Shown: in pieces, positions 1 through 7,534 of the stretch
Position numbering within the stretch: the first letter of the stretch is position 1
Layout: each line of letters begins with the position of its first letter
Source of the DNA: an uncultured Acidobacteriota bacterium
Lineage (GTDB): Bacteria > Acidobacteriota > CAIWXX01
Reading direction: 5' to 3'
DNA: 64,000 nt
Assembly (NCBI GenBank): GCA_903916735.1
Contig: CAIWXX010000137.1
Span: 62,001 to 126,000 of the forward strand
Made by a program: the position numbers and the translations under genes
The notes under the pieces: model-generated
The model's database searches: none
Told to the model about the DNA's origin: nothing
What the model saw: the letters and a program-made list of their open reading frames with translations, nothing else

Positions 1-105
1 GAGCCTCACGCGCCAGTTGTGGCCGTGAAGGCCCGAGCATTTGCCAGGGTGGCCTTTGATGATATGCGCCGCGGCGAAAGTGACTTCTTTGCAGATCTCA
101 TACAT
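1..105 (-). CDS. queD: 6-carboxytetrahydropterin synthase QueD, N-terminal part (cut by window edge)
   Basis: Only the first 35 codons are inside the window. They begin at an ATG (103-105 on the complementary strand) preceded by GGAGG about 10 nt away. The fragment shows the family's zinc-site pattern, FAAAH followed by GKCSGLHGHNW, in which two histidines and the nearby Cys are typical of the PTPS/QueD fold. QueD converts dihydroneopterin triphosphate to 6-carboxytetrahydropterin, the first dedicated step of queuosine (7-deazaguanine) synthesis in the cytoplasm. queC lies 23 kb away on the other strand, so the pathway is split in this genome. A sepiapterin or pyruvoyl-tetrahydropterin synthase is the alternative within the family. 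The Cys in the motif favours QueD. Confidence 0.85.
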   Translation of the reverse strand, partial: MYEICKEVTFAAAHIIKGHPGKCSGLHGHNWRVRL

Positions 106-190
106 CGATGAAAGACCTCCTACGCCCCGTTCATTCCTGATGTTTATCGATAGCGATCGGTTCCCGGATGTGAGAAGGGTAGAGGATTAG

Positions 191-408
191 TATCTGACCA
201 GTCAACTCTGTGCACAAAATGGCAAGACCTCTGATAGGGCATAATCGCGAATTCCTCTCAGGAAGCCAGGAAGAAAGGAAACCAGGAACGAACCGACACC
301 ATTGCCGGCACACTACCTTCTGTTCCTCCCTTCCTGGCTTCCTGAGAGGTCCTGAGTCGCCCTGGTGGTGCGCCCCACCATCTTTGGTTCTGGCTCCGCC
401 AGGTTAGG
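191..408 (+). repeat. Dispersed intergenic repeat, copy 1
   Basis: About 215 bp that recur at 24505-24727 (inverted) and 44270-44475 (inverted). Shared blocks are GTGCACAAAATGGCAAGA, GATAGGGCATAATCG, CAGGAAGCCAGGAAG, CTTCCTGGCTTCCTGAGAGG and a TTTGGTTCTGGCTCCGCC-like end. The centre is an imperfect inverted repeat (CTCAGGAAGCCAGGAAG against CTTCCTGGCTTCCTGAG) that would fold into a long stem. It has no credible protein: the open frame over it is shared only with the other copies and changes where they diverge. It sits between queD and the transferase gene. Confidence 0.85.
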
Positions 409-434
409 TAGAAGAAGTATTCGTCTTTTCGATT

Positions 435-1205
435 CTATTCCGGCTTTACGACGTCCCAGGATTCCGGAAACTGCCTGATCATGAGGACCAATTCCTTATG
501 AGGCGTGCATGATGTTCCGTCACTCATCTTGGTGAACGCAACGGCAAGGCGGTGATGAGCGAGGGATGTCAGGTGTAGCAGCGACGGCTTGGCCGTCCCA
601 TCAGGGCTCCGCACCAGTCGCGGCTGTCTGTCGCCCAAATCGATTTCGATCTTCCGAAAATCGACGCCGACGCCGATTCCCCACGCCTTGGCGATTGCCT
701 CCTTCACGGTCCAATACTCGAAGAAACGTTCGCGGCCTTCTTCCGGCGGTAACACGATGAGACTCTTCTGTTCCTCATGGCTCAGCACCCGTTTCATCAC
801 CTCCTTCCAATCGGTTTTCCGGCAGACGGATTCTACGTCGACCCCGATTCGCCCGCTTCGAGTAAAGCCGCAGGCGACAATACCTTCAGTATGGGAGAGA
901 TTAAAATCCACCAAAGCGCGACCATCCTCAACGATGTGGGGACGCCCGTTGGGTTCAGTTTCAAAGCGCCAGGCACTCTCCGGACCTCCGAGATATCGAG
1001 TGCACATGATGCGAAGCAGCGAGTGTGCACAGACGTACAGCGTCTGATCCTTTTCGAAAAAAAACCGAGAAGATCGCTCACGCTCCTTCGCATCCAGGAT
1101 GCGGTGAAGTCTTTGAGCGGCTTCCGGTGATGGGGATGGATTGGTTCCAGCCCACCAGACATGGATTTCATGCTCGCCGATTTCGATCGCTCTGCTTGTC
1201 TGCAT
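435..1205 (-). CDS. 4'-phosphopantetheinyl transferase (Sfp/HetI type)
   Basis: A 256-aa cytoplasmic enzyme expected to transfer phosphopantetheine from CoA to a serine of acyl- or peptidyl-carrier proteins. The Sfp-type signatures are in order: GRPHI near residue 90, FNLSHTEG near 100, IGVDVE near 120 (the Mg-binding D and E) and the EYWTVKEAIAKAWGIG block near 165. Length fits the Sfp/Gsp group rather than the short AcpS group. Start ATG at 1205 has a GAAAGG element just upstream. No carrier-protein, NRPS or PKS gene is nearby, so the substrate is unknown. Fatty-acid ACP is possible if the genome has no AcpS. Confidence 0.88.
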   Translation of the reverse strand: MQTSRAIEIGEHEIHVWWAGTNPSPSPEAAQRLHRILDAKERERSSRFFFEKDQTLYVCAHSLLRIMCTRYLGGPESAWRFETEPNGRPHIVEDGRALVDFNLSHTEGIVACGFTRSGRIGVDVESVCRKTDWKEVMKRVLSHEEQKSLIVLPPEEGRERFFEYWTVKEAIAKAWGIGVGVDFRKIEIDLGDRQPRLVRSPDGTAKPSLLHLTSLAHHRLAVAFTKMSDGTSCTPHKELVLMIRQFPESWDVVKPE

Positions 1206-1228
1206 CGCCTTTCACTCGCTCTATGATG

Positions 1229-1660
1229 TCAAGGACCAGGAAAAAAGTAAAAGCCACAGTGCCTGCCTTTCATCAAGCTCATGTCGATGTTGACATGGTT
1301 GTAGTCGTCACGGCCATAAAAGAATTCGGCGGCTGTCAGCGCGTCTTGATCGTAGTGCCGCATCGCGAGACGATGCAGAACTGGGCTGTGCAGGCACCGT
1401 CGCGCGCCTGACGCGAGCAGGCGTTGTGCGGTCAAGTGATGAGAACAGTTTGAAGAATGGTGCGAAATAGGCCATCGGGTATTTCAGATCCTGCATGCGA
1501 CGCTCCAGGTCTTCAATCGACCTCGTCCGTTTTTGGCTCCCGACAGGCATTCGGTCAGGGGCCGGAGGCAGGACGACATCGCAATTCAGGAAGCGACCTT
1601 GCCAGGGGTCGTAGCAGTCATATGCTTCTCGCTTCAGATTTACGAGGATGAACGGCCTTC
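1229..1660 (-). pseudogene. Frameshifted remnant of an unidentified protein gene
   Basis: Two minus-strand frames carry protein-like sequence. The first (about 1655-1430) includes FILVNLKREAYDCYDPWQG and MQDLKYPMAYFAPFFKLFSS and ends in a low-complexity run. The second (about 1435-1229) includes HRLAMRHYDQDALTAAEFFY, NHVNIDMSLMKG and a stop. They read as consecutive parts of one protein separated by a frameshift near 1430. An in-frame TAG just upstream of the first part means the 5' end is also lost. I do not recognise the family. It lies downstream of no obvious promoter and has no ribosome-binding site. Confidence 0.35.
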
Positions 1661-1928
1661 CTTCCGAGCGAGTCGCCGCCTACCACTCGACAGCATCGTC
1701 ATCAGCCAGGCCTTCGCGATGCCTGGGATTGATGATGCATTACGGGCACTTTTGCGTATTCTGACCGTTTGTCGGGAAGATGCTGCCCGATGCTCGGACA
1801 TGCGTTAACTCATACATAAGGCAGGGGGAAAGAATAGGTTGTTCAGTTTCGTAAACAGGCATTTCCCGAGGAATATTTCTTCTGGCACGCCTGGTCCGTC
1901 ATCCGATGATACTGTGAAATAATAAACG

Positions 1929-1957
1929 TTGTTAATTTTTTCACAACTTGGTATGAT
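1929..1957 (+). promoter_or_regulatory. Sigma70-type promoter overlapped by a Rex-like operator
   Basis: TTGTTA (1929-1934) and TATGAT (1952-1957) are separated by 17 nt, a near-consensus promoter about 140 nt upstream of the hdr-flx operon. The -35 box is part of TTGTTAA-TTTT-TTCACAA (1929-1946), which differs at one base from the textbook Rex palindrome TTGTGAA-N4-TTCACAA. Rex is an NADH/NAD+-sensing repressor, so binding here would block RNA polymerase when NAD+ is high. That fits an operon encoding an NAD(H)-linked electron-bifurcating complex. The regulator gene itself is not in the window. Confidence 0.65.
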
Positions 1958-2099
1958 GTCAAGGTTCGAGGCGATGATGCTAAAAGGAATCTCGACTGAT
2001 TTCGATCATCCGGTAGAGTTTGCGTTTGCAGCGATCTGCCGATGTATTGCTCGTCCCACCACGAAACACGTGCGCAAGCACGAGAAGTGAGAGGTCCTC

Positions 2100-2486
2100 T
2101 TGTTCCGACTGCTGCTTGTCGATGACGACCCTGACATCCTTGCTCAGTATGAAACCGCGCTCGCATGCGTCGGCTACGACCTGGTAATGGCCAACTCGAC
2201 CAAGGAAACCCGGCAGAAACTTAAGACTGCCAGGCCCGATCTCGCGATCGTCGATGTCATGATGGAAAACGGTATTCCCGGATTCGACCTCGCGCGCGAA
2301 ATCCATCACGAATACCCCAAAATCCCAATCTTGATGATCTCTGCGCTCAACCAGGAGCTCAATGAGCCCATGAAGATTGAGCCCGATGAAAAACTGCCCA
2401 TCTTCAAGTTTCTCGACAAACCCATATCATCGCTGACGCTGCGGGTTGAAATCGAGAACGCTCTTCGATCAACGGGGAGTGCATAA
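2100..2486 (+). CDS. Stand-alone response regulator receiver protein
   Basis: A 128-aa single REC domain with no output domain. The acidic pocket DDD is at residues 8-10, the phospho-acceptor Asp in AIVDVMME near 52, the conserved Ser in MISAL near 80 and the Lys in FLDKP near 107. Start is TTG at 2100, behind GAGAGG. It is the first gene after the promoter at 1929-1957, only 2 nt before a small ORF that overlaps hdrC, so it is co-transcribed with the Hdr-Flx complex. Lone receivers near Hdr modules may act as protein-protein switches, but no partner kinase is visible here. Confidence 0.85.
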   Translation: MFRLLLVDDDPDILAQYETALACVGYDLVMANSTKETRQKLKTARPDLAIVDVMMENGIPGFDLAREIHHEYPKIPILMISALNQELNEPMKIEPDEKLPIFKFLDKPISSLTLRVEIENALRSTGSA

Positions 2487-2488
2487 TC

Positions 2489-2641
2489 TTGCACGCGCGA
2501 CGAAAATCCATTCTGTTCCTGTTTGATATGTGCCATATCAGCGAAGATGTCATCTCCCATGTTATCGCCGCTGTCTCAACGATGGACGGCTCTCACAGCC
2601 GAATCCAGTCGCTGGACATCATTCGAGTAATAAAGCTATGA
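2489..2641 (+). CDS. Small 50-aa protein coupled to hdrC
   Basis: A TTG at 2489, 9 nt after GGGGAG, opens a 50-codon frame whose stop overlaps the hdrC start (ATGA at 2638-2641). It begins 2 nt after the response regulator stop. The product (LHARRKSILFLFDMCHI at the N-terminus, MDGSHSRIQSLDIIRVIKL at the end) has no domain I recognise. The tight spacing on both sides and the same 4-nt overlap used throughout this operon are the evidence for translation. It could instead be a leader that only couples translation of hdrC to the regulator. Confidence 0.5.
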   Translation: MHARRKSILFLFDMCHISEDVISHVIAAVSTMDGSHSRIQSLDIIRVIKL

Positions 2642-3225
2642 CAAGCTCTCAATCCGTATCATCCCCGGAAAACGGCCGCAATTCAAGCGGTGATTCGCTG
2701 GCCCATGAAATCCATAACCTGACAGGCGTTGATCCAGCACGCTGCTATCAGTGCGGCAAGTGCACCGCCGGCTGCCCCATGGCCAATGAAATGGCCGTCG
2801 GGCCGCATGCAATGATCCGCCTGATCCAGCTCGACAGGCGCGACCGCCTCATGCGTGATGAGTCTAAGTGGCTCTGCCTGACGTGCGAAACCTGCACCAG
2901 CCGCTGCCCAAATGAAATCGACCCCGCGCGGCTCATTGACGGGCTTCGCGAAATCGCCTTTCGCGATCATCGTGAAAAGACGCCTGCCCGCATTCGCGCT
3001 TTTCATGAATCATTTCTCAACCAGATCCGCATGTTCGGGCGTATGTATGAACTGGGTCTCGTGATCTGGTACAAGACCAAGTCCGGTGCGCTGTTCGATG
3101 ATGTCGCCACCGCGCCCGGCCTCATCACGCGCGGCAAATTGAATTTTCTGCCCCATGGCAACCAGGACATCGCATCGATCCGCCGCATTTTTGAGGCATG
3201 CGTCGAGGGAAAGGATCACAAATGA
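2638..3225 (+). CDS. hdrC: Heterodisulfide reductase subunit C-like iron-sulfur protein
   Basis: A 195-aa protein with two [4Fe-4S] motifs, CYQCGKCTAGCP (about residues 39-50) and CLTCETCTSRCP (about 80-91). Each is followed by the Pro typical of ferredoxin clusters. It should carry electrons between HdrA and the catalytic subunit HdrB on the cytoplasmic side. The start at ATG 2638 overlaps the upstream small ORF by 4 nt; frames open further upstream lack a ribosome-binding site. The stop overlaps hdrB by 4 nt. The order hdrC-hdrB-hdrA-flxD matches bacterial FlxABCD-HdrABC loci. Confidence 0.93.
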   Translation: MTSSQSVSSPENGRNSSGDSLAHEIHNLTGVDPARCYQCGKCTAGCPMANEMAVGPHAMIRLIQLDRRDRLMRDESKWLCLTCETCTSRCPNEIDPARLIDGLREIAFRDHREKTPARIRAFHESFLNQIRMFGRMYELGLVIWYKTKSGALFDDVATAPGLITRGKLNFLPHGNQDIASIRRIFEACVEGKDHK

Positions 3226-4136
3226 AAATCGGCTTTTTCCCCGGCTGTTCGCTCCACGGAACCGGCAAGGAGTACGGCGAAAGCCTGCAAGCCATCACCG
3301 TGCCGCTGGGCATCGAGCTCGCCGAGATCCGTGACTGGGCATGTTGTGGCGCCACATCGGCTCACGCCACCAACCATCTGCTCGGGATCGCCCTCCCGGC
3401 GCGCACTTTGGCACAAGCGGAGGAGGAAAAACACGGCGAAGTGCTGGCCCCATGCGCGGCCTGCTACAGCCGCCTTGCCGCAGCTCGCGATGAGATTGCT
3501 CACGATCCGACCCTCGCCCAACGAGTCAACGGCATCCTCGGCAAGCCCTTTGCAAACTCGGTCGCCGTCCTCAACATCGTCGATCTTCTGGTCAAGATGG
3601 CCCCGGTCATCAAGCAAAAGACGACACACCCACTGACCGGCATGAAGGTCGCGTCCTATTATGGATGCCTGCTCGTGCGACCCCCCAAGGTCACGAATTG
3701 CGCCGAATTCGAATCGCCGCAAGTCATGGAGGAAGTCGTGCGGGCGACGGGCGCAACGCCGGTCGAATGGCCCAAGAAGCTCGATTGCTGCGGCGGCGGC
3801 TTCTCTCTCTCGCGATCGGCTTCGGTCGTGCGCCTCGGCCGCGAGATCCTCGAGAACGCGCGATCAGCCGGCGCCGACGTGCTGCTTGTTGCATGTCCCA
3901 TGTGTCAGTCGAATCTGGACATGCGACAGCAGGCGATGTCGCGGAGGAGCACCAAGCCGTTCGATATGCCTATCCTCTATATTACTCAGCTTGTGGGCAT
4001 GGCTCTCGGATGCGATTCCAAGAGCCTCGGCCTCGGCCGTCACTTCGTCAGCACTGCACCCGCCACCAAGTTTATGGCTGCAGCGTCGACTCCGGCGGCC
4101 CATACCAATCAACCAACTGCCACGAAGGAAGCATAA
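3222..4136 (+). CDS. hdrB: Heterodisulfide reductase subunit B-like (CCG-domain) protein
   Basis: A 304-aa protein with two cysteine-rich CCG domains. The first has DWACCGA and PCAACYSR; the second has YYGCLL, LDCCGGGF and CPMCQSN. In methanogen HdrB these cysteines ligate two non-cubane [4Fe-4S] clusters that cleave a disulfide. In bacteria the physiological disulfide, possibly a DsrC-like partner, is often unknown. Start ATG 3222 overlaps hdrC by 4 nt and follows GGGAAAGGA. The stop (TAATG) overlaps the hdrA start by one base. The C-terminal ~30 residues are Ala/Thr-rich and outside the conserved domain. Confidence 0.93.
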   Translation: MKIGFFPGCSLHGTGKEYGESLQAITVPLGIELAEIRDWACCGATSAHATNHLLGIALPARTLAQAEEEKHGEVLAPCAACYSRLAAARDEIAHDPTLAQRVNGILGKPFANSVAVLNIVDLLVKMAPVIKQKTTHPLTGMKVASYYGCLLVRPPKVTNCAEFESPQVMEEVVRATGATPVEWPKKLDCCGGGFSLSRSASVVRLGREILENARSAGADVLLVACPMCQSNLDMRQQAMSRRSTKPFDMPILYITQLVGMALGCDSKSLGLGRHFVSTAPATKFMAAASTPAAHTNQPTATKEA

Positions 4137-6154
4137 TGGCGCGCATAGGCGTATTCGTCTGTCACTGCGGCGAAAACATCGGCCGCACCGTGGACTGTGC
4201 ACGCGTGGCCCAGGCTCTTGGCGAATTGCCGGGAGTGGCTCACGCCGCAGACTACAAATACATGTGCTCCGATCCCGGCCAGGCTCTGGTCAAACAAGCC
4301 ATTGTCGAAAAAAAGCTGGATGGTGTGGTCGTGGCTGCCTGCTCGCCGCACATGCACGAAAAAACATTCAGGCGCACGGTATCTTCAGCGGGGCTCAACC
4401 CGTTCCTCTGCGAGATGGCCAACATCCGCGAACATTGTTCGTGGATTCATGAGGACTGTGAAGCTGCGACCGTCAAGGCCACCGACCTCGCCCGCTTCAT
4501 GATCGAGAAGGTGAAGCACAATGTCCCGCTTCAGCCGATTCGAATCCCGATCACGCGACGCGCACTCGTCATCGGAGCCGGCATTTCCGGCATCCAGGCC
4601 GCGCTCGATATCGCCGACGGCGGACGCGATGTGGTGCTGGTCGAAAAAGAACCTTCCATAGGCGGTCACATGAGCCAGCTCTCGGAAACTTTCCCGACGC
4701 TGGATTGCTCTCAATGCATCCTCACTCCGCGCATGGTCGAAGTCTACCAGCATCCGCGTATCAAACTTTATTCGTACAGCGAAGTGGATGCGGTCGAAGG
4801 TTACATCGGTTCCTTCACGGTGAGAATCAGGCGCAAGGCGCGCAGCGTCGACGAGAGCAAATGCAACGGATGCGGCGAATGCCAGAAGGTGTGCCCCAAC
4901 CGCAAAATCCCAAGCGAATTCGATGTGGGACTCGGCAAGCGCTCGGCGATCTACGTGCCTTTCCCGCAAGCGGTGCCCAACATCCCGGTCATTGATCGCG
5001 AAAATTGCGCCCTCTACAAGGGACGCGCGCGCGGAGCCAAGAAGCAGGCCTGCGGCCGATGCGCCGAAGCGTGCGGGCGTCAAGCCATCGATTATGATCA
5101 GCAGGACAGCTTCGTCACCGAGAAGGTCGGAGCGATCATCGTGGCTACGGGCTACCAGCTCTACTCGATTGGGAAACAACAGGAAGCCGAAAACCTGAAG
5201 GGTTATGGTGAATACGGCTACGGCAGGATTCCCGATGTGATCGACGGGCTGCAGTTCGAACGGCTGGCTTCGGCATCCGGCCCGACATCGGGCAAGATCC
5301 TGCGCCCATCCGACGGCAAAGAGCCCAAGACCATCGCCTTCCTTCAATGCATCGGTTCGCGTGATCCCGCCAAGGGCATGGAGTATTGTTCGAAAATCTG
5401 CTGCATGTACGTGGCGAAGCACACGATGCTTTATCACCACAAGGTCCATGATGGGAAGGCAGTCGTCTTCTACATGGACATCCGAGCCGCCGGCAAGGGC
5501 TATGACGAATTCGCCCGCCGGGCGATCGAAGAGAGCCACGCGCTCTATCTGCGTGGCCGCGTTTCCAAGATGTATCGTGAAGGCGACGTGATCAAGGTGT
5601 TCGGAGTCGACACGCTTTCGGGTGAACCCGTGGTGATCGACGCGGATATGGTCGTGCTGGCAACGGCGATGCGACCGCAACCCGGCATCGAAGCTCTGGC
5701 GCAGAAGCTCTCGATCTCCTACGACGGTCACGGCTTCATCAATGAAGCGCACCCGAAGCTGCGCCCTGTCGAAACCAACACGGCAGGCGTGTTTGTGGCC
5801 GGCGCGTGCCAGTCGCCGCGCGACATCCCGGATTCGGTGGCGATGGCGAGTGCCACGGCTTCGAAGGTGTTGGGCCTCTTCAGTGCGGAAGAGCTCGAGC
5901 GCGAACCGCTTGTCGCACACATCGATCCGGCTCTCTGCGTCGGCTGCTTTCATTGTGAACGCGTCTGCGCATACGGAGCGATCGAGCACAAGGAGATCAG
6001 GGATAAAAATGACAACCTCATCAAGATCGTGGCCGAAGTGAACTCGGGCGTCTGCCAGGGGTGCGGCACGTGCCAGGCCACCTGCCCATCGAAGGCGGAC
6101 GAGCTGGAAGGCTTCACCGACCAGCAGATCTATGCGGAGATCAATGCGTTTTGA
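4136..6154 (+). CDS. hdrA: Heterodisulfide reductase subunit A-like bifurcating flavoprotein
   Basis: A 672-aa subunit, normal length for HdrA. It has an N-terminal Cys motif (VCHCGENIG), the FAD-binding GAGISGIQAALD with VLVEKEPSIGG near residue 145-175, an internal cluster CNGCGECQKVCP, a second insertion with CGRCAEAC, and a C-terminal ferredoxin domain (CVGCFHCERVC and CQGCGTCQATCP). HdrA is the flavin site of electron bifurcation, splitting NADH-derived electrons between the HdrB disulfide site and ferredoxin. Reading frame is open upstream of 4136, but the TAATG overlap with hdrB and conserved N-terminus fix the start. No selenocysteine codon is seen at the cluster cysteines. Confidence 0.95.
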   Translation: MARIGVFVCHCGENIGRTVDCARVAQALGELPGVAHAADYKYMCSDPGQALVKQAIVEKKLDGVVVAACSPHMHEKTFRRTVSSAGLNPFLCEMANIREHCSWIHEDCEAATVKATDLARFMIEKVKHNVPLQPIRIPITRRALVIGAGISGIQAALDIADGGRDVVLVEKEPSIGGHMSQLSETFPTLDCSQCILTPRMVEVYQHPRIKLYSYSEVDAVEGYIGSFTVRIRRKARSVDESKCNGCGECQKVCPNRKIPSEFDVGLGKRSAIYVPFPQAVPNIPVIDRENCALYKGRARGAKKQACGRCAEACGRQAIDYDQQDSFVTEKVGAIIVATGYQLYSIGKQQEAENLKGYGEYGYGRIPDVIDGLQFERLASASGPTSGKILRPSDGKEPKTIAFLQCIGSRDPAKGMEYCSKICCMYVAKHTMLYHHKVHDGKAVVFYMDIRAAGKGYDEFARRAIEESHALYLRGRVSKMYREGDVIKVFGVDTLSGEPVVIDADMVVLATAMRPQPGIEALAQKLSISYDGHGFINEAHPKLRPVETNTAGVFVAGACQSPRDIPDSVAMASATASKVLGLFSAEELEREPLVAHIDPALCVGCFHCERVCAYGAIEHKEIRDKNDNLIKIVAEVNSGVCQGCGTCQATCPSKADELEGFTDQQIYAEINAF

Positions 6155-6194
6155 TCAGGGAATTCACCGCTGCTCGCGGTGAAGGAGAATAAGA

Positions 6195-6665
6195 ATGTCA
6201 TCGACTACAACATCAACAATAACGGCCAAGGCCGCTCAGGGGTTCGAGCCCCGGATCATGGCGTTCGTCTGCAACTGGTGCACCTACACCGGCGCCGATC
6301 TGGCCGGAACCAGCCGCTTGCACATGGCGCATAATGTGCGGATCGTCAGGCTGCCGTGCACCGGCCGCATCGATCCGCTGTTCATCATCAAGGCGTTCGA
6401 GCGGGGTGCAGATGGAGTGATCGTGAGCGGCTGTCACCCGGCCGACTGTCATTATTCAGTGGGCAACTACCATGCGCGCCGGCGCTTTGCCATCGGGCGC
6501 GGACTCTTGAAGTTTTTCGGCATCGATGAACGGCGGCTGACATTTTCATGGGTTTCAGCTTCGGAAGGCAAGAAATGGGCGGATGTGGTGAATGAGACCA
6601 CGGCGCGCATACAGGGGCTTGGCGCCTTTGATGCGTTCCGCAATCTCACGGAGGATTGGAAATGA
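6195..6665 (+). CDS. flxD: MvhD/FlxD-type iron-sulfur electron-transfer subunit
   Basis: A 156-aa MvhD-family protein. Its [2Fe-2S]-type cysteines are in CNWCTYTG (near residue 26), RLPCTGR (near 53) and SGCHPADCHY (near 80), the standard spacing. It links HdrA to the electron-input module, here the Flx subunits rather than an Mvh hydrogenase, since no [NiFe]-hydrogenase gene is present. It starts 40 nt after hdrA behind AAGGAGAAT, the only real gap inside the operon. The first 15 residues are Ser/Thr-rich and may be a linker. The stop overlaps the next gene by 4 nt. Confidence 0.92.
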   Translation: MSSTTTSTITAKAAQGFEPRIMAFVCNWCTYTGADLAGTSRLHMAHNVRIVRLPCTGRIDPLFIIKAFERGADGVIVSGCHPADCHYSVGNYHARRRFAIGRGLLKFFGIDERRLTFSWVSASEGKKWADVVNETTARIQGLGAFDAFRNLTEDWK

Positions 6666-7534
6666 AGGCCCTCCAGGAACTGGCCGCGAAACTACTCACC
6701 GAGAAGACGGTTCAAATTGTCATCGGTTACGAAGAAGGCCCGCGAGGCGTGCGCCCGGCCTTTATCACACGCGCGGAGGATGCGGATCGTCTCGTCTTCG
6801 ACTCGCGTTGCGTGCAGAACCTGGCAAGCTACCTCTCGCCTCGCAGAAACCATCTCGTGCCGCTCGGCAAAAAGGCCATTGTGGTGAAGGGATGCGATTC
6901 GCGAGCTGTGGCCGGACTCATCCGTGAGACGCAGGTGCGGCGTGAGGACGTCGTGCTGATCGGCGTTCGTTGCGGGGGGGTTGTCCGCGACCCGGCTGCC
7001 GACACGACACTGACGCCTGATACCGTGGCGGCGCGTTGCGCTGAGTGTGATATACGCGAACCCAAGCTGGTCGATCACCTGATCGGGGATCTGCCTCCGG
7101 CGCCGCCGGTCAATCGGAAGCGCGATGAGCTGATTGCGGCGCTCGATGCCATGAGCGCCGAAGAGCGCTGGGCGTTCTGGCAAGCCGAATTGGCCCGGTG
7201 CGTGCGATGCCATGCATGCCGCGAAGTCTGCCCCATGTGCTTCTGCGAACGCTGCATCGCCGACAAATCCCAGCCGCAATGGATTGAAAGCTCGGCGCAT
7301 CGGCAGGGCAATCTGTCGTGGCAGTTCAGCCGCGTCCTCCATCAAGCGGGACGTTGCGCGGATTGCAGCGAGTGCGAGCGCGTATGCCCGGCGAAAATCC
7401 CGCTCAGCCTCCTCATGCGCAAGACGTCACTCATTGTGCGGGAGCTTTTTAATTATCGTGTCACGGACGATCCTTCCGTGCCGGCGCCCATCGGCGCTTA
7501 CCGTCTTGACGACAAGCAGGAGTTCATTCTGTGA
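6662..7534 (+). CDS. flxC: FlxC-like iron-sulfur protein
   Basis: A 290-aa protein. The N-terminal ~140 residues carry a VVKGCDSRAVAGLI segment and CAECDI, seen in coenzyme F420 hydrogenase beta (FrhB)-like proteins. The C-terminal part has two [4Fe-4S] motifs, CVRCHACREVCPMCFCERC and CADCSECERVCP. Start ATG 6662 overlaps flxD by 4 nt with GGAGG 6 nt upstream; a TTG two codons earlier is too close to that site. In the Flx complex the two iron-sulfur subunits pass electrons from the NADH-oxidising FlxA towards FlxD and HdrA. Assignment to FlxC rather than FlxB is by operon order. Confidence 0.82.
   Translation: MKALQELAAKLLTEKTVQIVIGYEEGPRGVRPAFITRAEDADRLVFDSRCVQNLASYLSPRRNHLVPLGKKAIVVKGCDSRAVAGLIRETQVRREDVVLIGVRCGGVVRDPAADTTLTPDTVAARCAECDIREPKLVDHLIGDLPPAPPVNRKRDELIAALDAMSAEERWAFWQAELARCVRCHACREVCPMCFCERCIADKSQPQWIESSAHRQGNLSWQFSRVLHQAGRCADCSECERVCPAKIPLSLLMRKTSLIVRELFNYRVTDDPSVPAPIGAYRLDDKQEFIL

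Noticed and set aside
4385-5989. 534-codon open frame antisense to hdrA
   Set aside because: hdrA is beyond doubt on the plus strand, and the antisense product has the Arg/His/Asp-rich, motif-free look of a shadow frame in GC-rich coding DNA.
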